Below are positions 59,249 to 64,000 of a stretch of 64,000 nt of DNA, piece after piece. The notes beneath the pieces are model-generated. The model made no database searches. It had not been told where the DNA came from and was given only the letters and a program-made list of their open reading frames with translations. Where the stretch lies: NCBI GenBank assembly GCA_964645705.1, contig CAZYAB010000003.1:1-64000 (forward strand), read 5' to 3'. This DNA is from CAXGTL01 sp964645705. GTDB taxonomy: Archaea > Nanobdellota > Nanobdellia > Woesearchaeales > CAXGTL01. The translations under genes were made by a program, and so were the position numbers. Every line of letters starts with the position of its first letter. The stretch's first letter is position 1.

Positions 59249-59253
59249 TATAT

Positions 59254-60876
59254 TTATTTTTCACGATATGCTTGGTATAATCTTTTACCTTTTTCTATTA
59301 ACATATCTTTTTGGTGTAAACCAGATACTAAATCTTTTGGTATTTTACTAAAACCAAGATAAGCTCCTGAAATTGCGCCTGTCATTGAACCAGTGCTGTC
59401 AGAGTCACCATCATTGTTTATAGACATTGTAACTGCTCTTAAAAAATCATTAGGTGATCTTAAAAAACATTCAATTGATAAACAAGCTGTATCTACTGGT
59501 CCTCTTCCACTTTTTGTTAATATAACGAATTCTGGTATGCCAATTTCCTGATATTTTCTGTATTGTTCTAATTTTTCTGTTAAAATAGGAATTAATTTTG
59601 ATCCAAGTTTTTTTATATCATTATAAAACAATTCTGTATTTAAAGGATTTTTTTGTTGATCATAAGCAAATGCTTTTGCCACAGCATATGAAAGTAAGAT
59701 TGTAGAATCTATTGATTCAGATCCTTTGTGTGTTACTAATGTTTGAAGTTTACTATTTTCTATGAGTTCATCAATATCATCATGAGAAAAAGCACCAATT
59801 GGGTGTGTTCTCATAACAGAACCACAACCAATTCTATCTAATCCTGAATACCTCCAATTTACTCCTAATCTTAACATTTTTGATATTATTAGTGATTTTT
59901 TAGAATATCCTCTTTCTATTTTTTGCCACAGATCTATTTCTTCTATATCTTGTGCAAATAATTCTCCTAAATGTTGTGGATTGATTATTCTTTCGTCAAT
60001 AAGAGCATTTGCAATAGCTAATGCCATTTCTGTATCATCAGTCCATTCGCCTAATCCCATTTTATCCCCTCTTCTATTTGTATTAGGCATATAAGATGTA
60101 ACATAACCAAAATCTCTTATTATAGAATTATAAGTAAGTGCTTCAATAGGACATCCTAAAGCATCACCTATTGCAGCTCCTACAATGCATCCTATGAATT
60201 TATCTTCTAATACAGGGTCATATGTTTTTTTTATTGTTGATTTGTTTGTCAGTGTTTCTGCTTTTTTTCTTATTTCTTTATCAGGATCTTTTTTCATCAT
60301 AGATAATGTTTGTTGTTTTTGTTCTGGTATTTCTAAGAGTGCTGCATATGCTGTTTCTCTTATTGCGGGGTCTTCAGAACCAATGAATTTTTTAAGAAAT
60401 TTCTCAGAAACTTTTTCTTTGTTTTTAATTATTACATTAAGTGCTGTTGAAACTATGAATCCATCTTTTTTATCTAAAGCTAATTTAAGATAGGGTTCAT
60501 AATATTTAAAATTATTAGAGTTTATGCATTGCAGAGCAAGGCACCATTTCTCGTGGTCATTATCTTGTGCTACTTCTTTCATATAATCTAATGCTGTATA
60601 ACTATTCATTCTTCTAAGTGAAAATGCTGCATTCCATCTGACTTTTTCAGATTCATCTCTTAATTTCTTTTCTAATGCTATTCCTGAATAAGGAACGTCA
60701 TGATAACCTAAAGCTAAGCATACTTCTTTTCTAACATTTAAACTATTATCATTTATAGCAGCATTTACAAGTGCTGTCAAAGCTTTTTTATCTTTTGAAT
60801 GAGCAAGTTGTCTAGCAGCATCAATTCTTTTACTGTTTTTTCCATTTTTTAAAATTTCTATATTATTTATTGACAT
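59254..60876 (-). CDS. HEAT-repeat / ADP-ribosylglycohydrolase fusion
   Basis: 540 residues from ATG 60876. The frame extends to 60903, but ATG 60876 overlaps the upstream stop by 14 bases and has GGAAG upstream, so I prefer it. Residues about 15-205 are PBS-lyase/HEAT-like repeats (RIDAARQLAHSKDKKALTAL, VRWNAAFSLRRMNSYTALDY). Residues about 225-540 are a DraG/ARH-type hydrolase: GAAIGDALGCPIE, GEWTDDTEMALA (276-287) and NNDGDSDSTGSMTGAISGAY (487-506), the Mg-binding Asp/Glu/Thr set. These enzymes remove ADP-ribose from arginine, dinitrogenase reductase or other targets in the cytosol. It has no signal peptide and lies convergent with, and 5 bases from, the giant gene that holds an R-S-E ART-like domain. 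A protective or regulatory role against that domain is a testable inference. Pairing with a distant target is also possible. Confidence 0.9.
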   Translation of the reverse strand: MSINNIEILKNGKNSKRIDAARQLAHSKDKKALTALVNAAINDNSLNVRKEVCLALGYHDVPYSGIALEKKLRDESEKVRWNAAFSLRRMNSYTALDYMKEVAQDNDHEKWCLALQCINSNNFKYYEPYLKLALDKKDGFIVSTALNVIIKNKEKVSEKFLKKFIGSEDPAIRETAYAALLEIPEQKQQTLSMMKKDPDKEIRKKAETLTNKSTIKKTYDPVLEDKFIGCIVGAAIGDALGCPIEALTYNSIIRDFGYVTSYMPNTNRRGDKMGLGEWTDDTEMALAIANALIDERIINPQHLGELFAQDIEEIDLWQKIERGYSKKSLIISKMLRLGVNWRYSGLDRIGCGSVMRTHPIGAFSHDDIDELIENSKLQTLVTHKGSESIDSTILLSYAVAKAFAYDQQKNPLNTELFYNDIKKLGSKLIPILTEKLEQYRKYQEIGIPEFVILTKSGRGPVDTACLSIECFLRSPNDFLRAVTMSINNDGDSDSTGSMTGAISGAYLGFSKIPKDLVSGLHQKDMLIEKGKRLYQAYREK

Positions 60877-61543
60877 TATTATCTTCCTTTGGTATGATAA
60901 CACAATATCCTATTCCTTTTCTTTCTAATGATTCTTGTAATTTACCTGATGCAATATACACTGCATCCATGACTTGATAAACACGGTTTGATAATTTTAG
61001 TTGATCAAATATTCCCCATTTTTCATAAAGGATTTCTTGTTCTCTTAGTTTATGTTGTTCAATTAATTCCAATGATAATTGACTTGCTTTTTCTGATTCT
61101 TCGCCTTGTTCTTTTTCTATATCTCTTAATTCATTCATAATGTTGTACATATCAATTGATATTGAAGGATCATGATTAGCAATTAAATAAATATTCTTTT
61201 CTTTAAGTTCTTTTGGTATTAAAGAGATAAAACCTTCTATGTTTTCATATCCTTGATGTATTCTTGCTTTGTAGATGTGTTGAAAAAGAACAGAGTCATT
61301 TTCAGACATTGTTTTTTTTAAAAAATTAGCAATAGGTTTATGTTGATTTGTCGAATTAATGTGTGTACCTATTAAAATAACTTGAACAGGATCTTTGTTA
61401 AATTCCACTATTTTGCAATGTGATGAATTGCACGCAGCTTCAAGTTCAGAAAAATCATTACTAGGGTTATTTAGTTCAATAGCTTGCTTTTTAAGATAAT
61501 TTTTCTTTTTCTTATTTGATTCACGGATTAATTCAAATGACAT
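60863..61543 (-). CDS. Unrecognised 226-residue protein, possibly TraB/ChaN-like
   Basis: Starts at ATG 61543 with a good GAGGGTCATC ribosome binding site (61547-61556), its GAGG core nine bases from the start. N-terminal third is a charged helix with two Cys; then VQVILIGTHINSTNQHKPIA and NDSVLFQHIYKARI, which recall the (L/V)GTxHxS start of TraB/ChaN-type folds, then KNIYLIANHDPSISIDM, a long helix and a strand GIGYCVIIPKED. The resemblance is too weak to name. It overlaps the ADP-ribosylglycohydrolase gene by 14 bases, so the two are an operon and probably act together. Confidence 0.65.
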   Translation of the reverse strand: MSFELIRESNKKKKNYLKKQAIELNNPSNDFSELEAACNSSHCKIVEFNKDPVQVILIGTHINSTNQHKPIANFLKKTMSENDSVLFQHIYKARIHQGYENIEGFISLIPKELKEKNIYLIANHDPSISIDMYNIMNELRDIEKEQGEESEKASQLSLELIEQHKLREQEILYEKWGIFDQLKLSNRVYQVMDAVYIASGKLQESLERKGIGYCVIIPKEDNNVNK

Positions 61544-61742
61544 TTTGATGACCCTCTGTTATTTTAGAACAAATATTAGAATAGTGGCTTTTATATATAA
61601 ATGTTTGCTTTTTTACCACTTCTTAATGGTCATTTCGCAGTTTTACCACATAGAAATAGAAAAGTATTTAAATGATTATATATAAATTGTAATATTGTGG
61701 CGTGATTACTATAATATTTTAATAATACTTTGAATTAGGGAA
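61544..61742. promoter_or_regulatory. Divergent promoter/operator region
   Basis: 199 non-coding bases. For the - strand pair: TATA-like CATTTATATATAAAAG read on the - strand (61588-61603), about 25 bases before a plausible start near 61570. For the + strand pair: TATATATAAATTG (61677-61689), preceded by AAAGTATTTAAA (61661-61672), giving a start near 61710. A 9-base direct repeat TTTTACCAC occurs at 61611-61619 and 61641-61649, exactly 30 bases apart, between the two promoters; with AATGGT at 61625-61630 it makes a candidate operator. Binding by the small ribbon-helix-helix-like protein is inference. Confidence 0.5.
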
Positions 61743-61877
61743 ATGGCAAAAAAATTAATGGTACATGTGTACTTAAGTGAAGAAGAGAAAAAAAGAGTTG
61801 AAAATGAAGCAAAAAAACTAGGTATTTCTGTGTCTTCTTATATAAAAATCAAGTTATTTAGCAGAGGTTTAGTATGA
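61743..61877 (+). CDS. Small ribbon-helix-helix-like protein
   Basis: 44 residues. A beta strand MAKKLMVHVYLSEEE is followed by two helices, KKRVENEAKKLG and SVSSYIKIKLFSRG, with the short turn GISV between them. This is the Arc/CopG/MetJ ribbon-helix-helix layout at its usual minimal length; the strand would pair in a dimer and read DNA bases. ATG 61743 has AGGG just upstream. Its stop overlaps the start of the next gene (ATGA, 61874-61877), so translation is coupled. Likely role: DNA-binding autoregulator of the downstream secreted ORF. The gene was found by reading the sequence and is short, but the fold pattern and coupling support it. Confidence 0.8.
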   Translation: MAKKLMVHVYLSEEEKKRVENEAKKLGISVSSYIKIKLFSRGLV

Positions 61878-64000
61878 ATTATCAAAGATTAATAAGGATA
61901 TTTGTATTTCTTTTGATAATTAGTTTACCATTTAGTTATGCACAGGTGTGTCCTGGTTCTTTATCAGAAAAAGATGTTCAAGCCACTGTTGATCATTTAA
62001 GAGAAAGTGTGTCTACTGGTGTTTCTGAAGAATATACTGATTATATCTTAAGAGAAATTTATGAAACCGCATTCTTGGAAAAAGCAATAAGTTTGGGTGT
62101 TTCTGAAAAAGATGCTCAGGCTTATATTGATTCTATGAAAAACAGGCCATTGACAGATTTAGCAACTTCTACATATGCGATTGGTGGAATTAGAGAAAGG
62201 TATAAACTTACTGATTATGAAATTAAAAAAGGCATTGAGAATAAGGATTTATTGGTTGTTATAAAACGAAGAATAATTATAGATGAAGGTGAGAAATCTG
62301 ACTCAGAACAAATGTCAGAAGATGTCATTAAAAGTAAAATATTTGATTTATTAGATGAAATATCAGAATTAGAATCAGAAATAAAAAGTAGTAAACAAAA
62401 ATTAGGAAAAGTGAAGAATATTTTATTTTTTGGACCTTTGTTCCGTGCTTTTTTTCAACCTTCTATATCTTTAAAAAAAGAAAGACTTAATAGTTTAAAA
62501 GCATTAGTTGATTTAGAATCTGAAAAATTATCTTTAAGGTCTTTGTCTTTAGAATCTTTGTCTTTACTTGATGAAATAGAATCTTCTAAATTAGGAAAAC
62601 ATGATAAAAAATATTATAAGAAATTTATTGATCAAGATGATGATGCATACAGTCTTTTACAAATAGAAAGATTGCTTCGTAGAATTGATTCAAAAAGCAT
62701 TAATGATGGTAAACAAGATATTGATAGTTTAGAAGATATGGTCTCAAAGAGTTTTGTTAGTGATAAAGTTGCTGATCACCATATTGATCTAAAACAAGAA
62801 GATACTCTTGATGAATTAGTATCGTCTGTGCATGATTATCATCGTACTAGGATTGGAAAATCAGAGCTTGTTTCACGATTTGATTACCTTGTAGAAGTTC
62901 CAAAAGATCAGGAGACAGAGGATTATGCAAAAGATTATCTAAAGAAAACAAACATAAGGCCAAGAACATATTATATTTCAACATTTTCAACACCAATTGC
63001 TTTTGAAGGATTTTTTGGACAAACTTATATTGTGCATTTACTGGAAACATTGAATGCTAAGATGCTTATTTCTGATACCTCGCTCCATTTTCCAGAGATG
63101 ATGCAAGAATTTGAAGTTTTTAATCCTGATCGTAGTTTGAATGAAGTAAATGCAAAAGAATTCTTAAGAGCATTGGTATTAATAACTCATCCAGAAGCAA
63201 TATATTCAGATGATGATATTGATAATATTTATAATTCTTGGTTGCAAATACATTCTGGTCGCAACAGTCTTGATACATCAATTAATAATGCTTTTAAAAT
63301 AGGAAATGAAAATAGAGAAATTTATTTAAGATTTTTAAGAGGCGATTTTACTTATTTAGATTATATTACTAAATTAAATCATGAAGAAAATGAATATGAT
63401 TATGTTTATGAATATATTCATCTTAATGAAATTTTGAAAGATATAGAAAAATCATCAGATGAACAAGTGATAATTGAAATAGAAACAGTACCTTCATCAA
63501 GAAGAATGGTTTTAGCTATTAAAGCATTAAATGAGGGTCGTTTGATACGTACTAATGATGGCAGATTCTTAGATATTAAAGATGTAGCAATTGATGAAGA
63601 AGGAGTTATAACTGTAGGAACAAAAAATAAAAATAAAAAATTTTCTCCTAATGAATATGAAGTGATTATGCCTAAAAATGTTGGTGGTAAAAAAGTCAAT
63701 ATAAAAACAGTTATGAGACTTCATCTTACTCCAAAAAGTATTAGGGTATTAATGAAAGAAGATATACCCCCTATTGGTGATTTATTAAGTGAAACAAATG
63801 TATTTTTAGAAAAACATAATCCCTCAAGAACTGAAGTTAAAGAATTTTTAGAAAATGTAGTTTTACCTATGAAAAGTATTTTTAATAAATATGGTAATGC
63901 CTATGGGGGCAGAAAAAAAGATTTTGCAACTTTTGAAAAATTTATATCTAATTTTGATACTGACTCTGGACCTTCTTTAGTTGAAGTTTTAAATAAATTA
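61874..64000 (+). CDS. Second large secreted protein, truncated by window end
   Basis: An open frame of 709 codons runs from ATG 61874 to the last base with no stop. It begins with a clear signal peptide (NYQRLIRIFVFLLIISLPFS, then YAQ). Repeats of helical units (SEKDVQATVDHLRE; SEKDAQAYIDSMKN) follow. At 62356-62520 there is a copy of the seam element of the giant protein (EISELESEIKSSKQ, ILFFGPLF, ISLKKERLNSLK). Then helical and beta segments (TYYISTFSTPIAFEGFFGQ; GRLIRTNDGRFLDIKDVAID, like the beta units of the giant). No catalytic motif is certain in the visible part. Coupled to the ribbon-helix-helix-like gene by ATGA. Probably another giant of the same class; full length is unknown. Confidence 0.85.
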   Translation, partial: MNYQRLIRIFVFLLIISLPFSYAQVCPGSLSEKDVQATVDHLRESVSTGVSEEYTDYILREIYETAFLEKAISLGVSEKDAQAYIDSMKNRPLTDLATSTYAIGGIRERYKLTDYEIKKGIENKDLLVVIKRRIIIDEGEKSDSEQMSEDVIKSKIFDLLDEISELESEIKSSKQKLGKVKNILFFGPLFRAFFQPSISLKKERLNSLKALVDLESEKLSLRSLSLESLSLLDEIESSKLGKHDKKYYKKFIDQDDDAYSLLQIERLLRRIDSKSINDGKQDIDSLEDMVSKSFVSDKVADHHIDLKQEDTLDELVSSVHDYHRTRIGKSELVSRFDYLVEVPKDQETEDYAKDYLKKTNIRPRTYYISTFSTPIAFEGFFGQTYIVHLLETLNAKMLISDTSLHFPEMMQEFEVFNPDRSLNEVNAKEFLRALVLITHPEAIYSDDDIDNIYNSWLQIHSGRNSLDTSINNAFKIGNENREIYLRFLRGDFTYLDYITKLNHEENEYDYVYEYIHLNEILKDIEKSSDEQVIIEIETVPSSRRMVLAIKALNEGRLIRTNDGRFLDIKDVAIDEEGVITVGTKNKNKKFSPNEYEVIMPKNVGGKKVNIKTVMRLHLTPKSIRVLMKEDIPPIGDLLSETNVFLEKHNPSRTEVKEFLENVVLPMKSIFNKYGNAYGGRKKDFATFEKFISNFDTDSGPSLVEVLNKL

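Noticed and set aside
57120..57140. CTACGG as a zinc or redox motif in the giant protein
   Set aside because: A single CxxC with no second pair nearby; not enough to claim a zinc finger or thioredoxin-like site.
59249..59253. Shared terminator between the giant gene and the convergent hydrolase
   Set aside because: Only five bases separate the stops and I see no stem-loop or long T-run; nothing beyond ordinary AT content.

Overview
This is a very AT-rich window that reads as archaeal, most likely a DPANN-type genome of the Woesearchaeota/Pacearchaeota kind. That placement is an inference from several features: a TrmB-type regulator, a DUF4013 membrane protein, class III prepilin-like N-termini, TATA-like boxes 25-35 bases before likely transcript starts, GGTGAT/GAGGG-type ribosome binding sites, a Cys-rich surface protein with a C-terminal anchor, and very large secreted ORFs. 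I see no rRNA, tRNA, CRISPR array or insertion sequence. One 100-base N gap (4290-4389) interrupts the first large gene.

Layout. 1-71: tail of an upstream gene. 175-12815: a surface-structure block on the + strand. It holds a roughly 3.3-kilo-residue Cys-rich, Ca-binding-repeat, single-anchor surface protein followed by four small proteins with prepilin-like or signal-anchor N-termini. 12893-13708 (-): TrmB-type regulator, divergent from 13938-14909 phosphotransacetylase (pta) and a DUF4013 membrane protein. 15794-59248: a tightly coupled three-gene + strand unit: a tandem AbrB-like protein with a Lys/Arg tail, a prepilin-like protein with an Ig/cadherin-like C-terminus, and one uninterrupted 13,993-codon ORF that fills 42 kb. 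59254-61543 (-): a HEAT + ADP-ribosylglycohydrolase protein and an unrecognised 226-residue protein, overlapping by 14 bases. 61743-64000 (+): a 44-residue ribbon-helix-helix-like protein coupled by ATGA to a second signal-peptide-bearing ORF that runs off the window.

The giant protein starts with a signal peptide. In order, I can recognise: a beta-rich N-terminus, coiled coils, TPR-like repeats, a SecA/SF2-like ATPase, an R-STS-ExE ADP-ribosyltransferase-like domain, an FHA domain, a second ART-like region, an HD-GYP-like phosphohydrolase, HEAT arrays, a 2H phosphoesterase-like domain, two GHKL ATPase domains (one with a damaged G1 box), three HExxH sites plus one degenerate site, a PD-(D/E)XK nuclease-like domain, a toxin-type 'SGHY' module, and a C-terminal calcineurin-like phosphoesterase. 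Enzyme modules are separated by a recurring 'seam' sequence found seven times here and once in the second secreted ORF, which suggests cassette-style assembly.

How the parts may work together (inference): the prepilin-like proteins and the large surface protein form an envelope structure, and the giant polypeptide is an exported multi-enzyme effector acting at the surface or on another cell. The adjacent ADP-ribosylglycohydrolase could reverse ADP-ribosylation caused by the ART-like domain. The same arrangement, a tiny DNA-binding regulator translationally coupled to a very large secreted ORF, occurs twice in the window.
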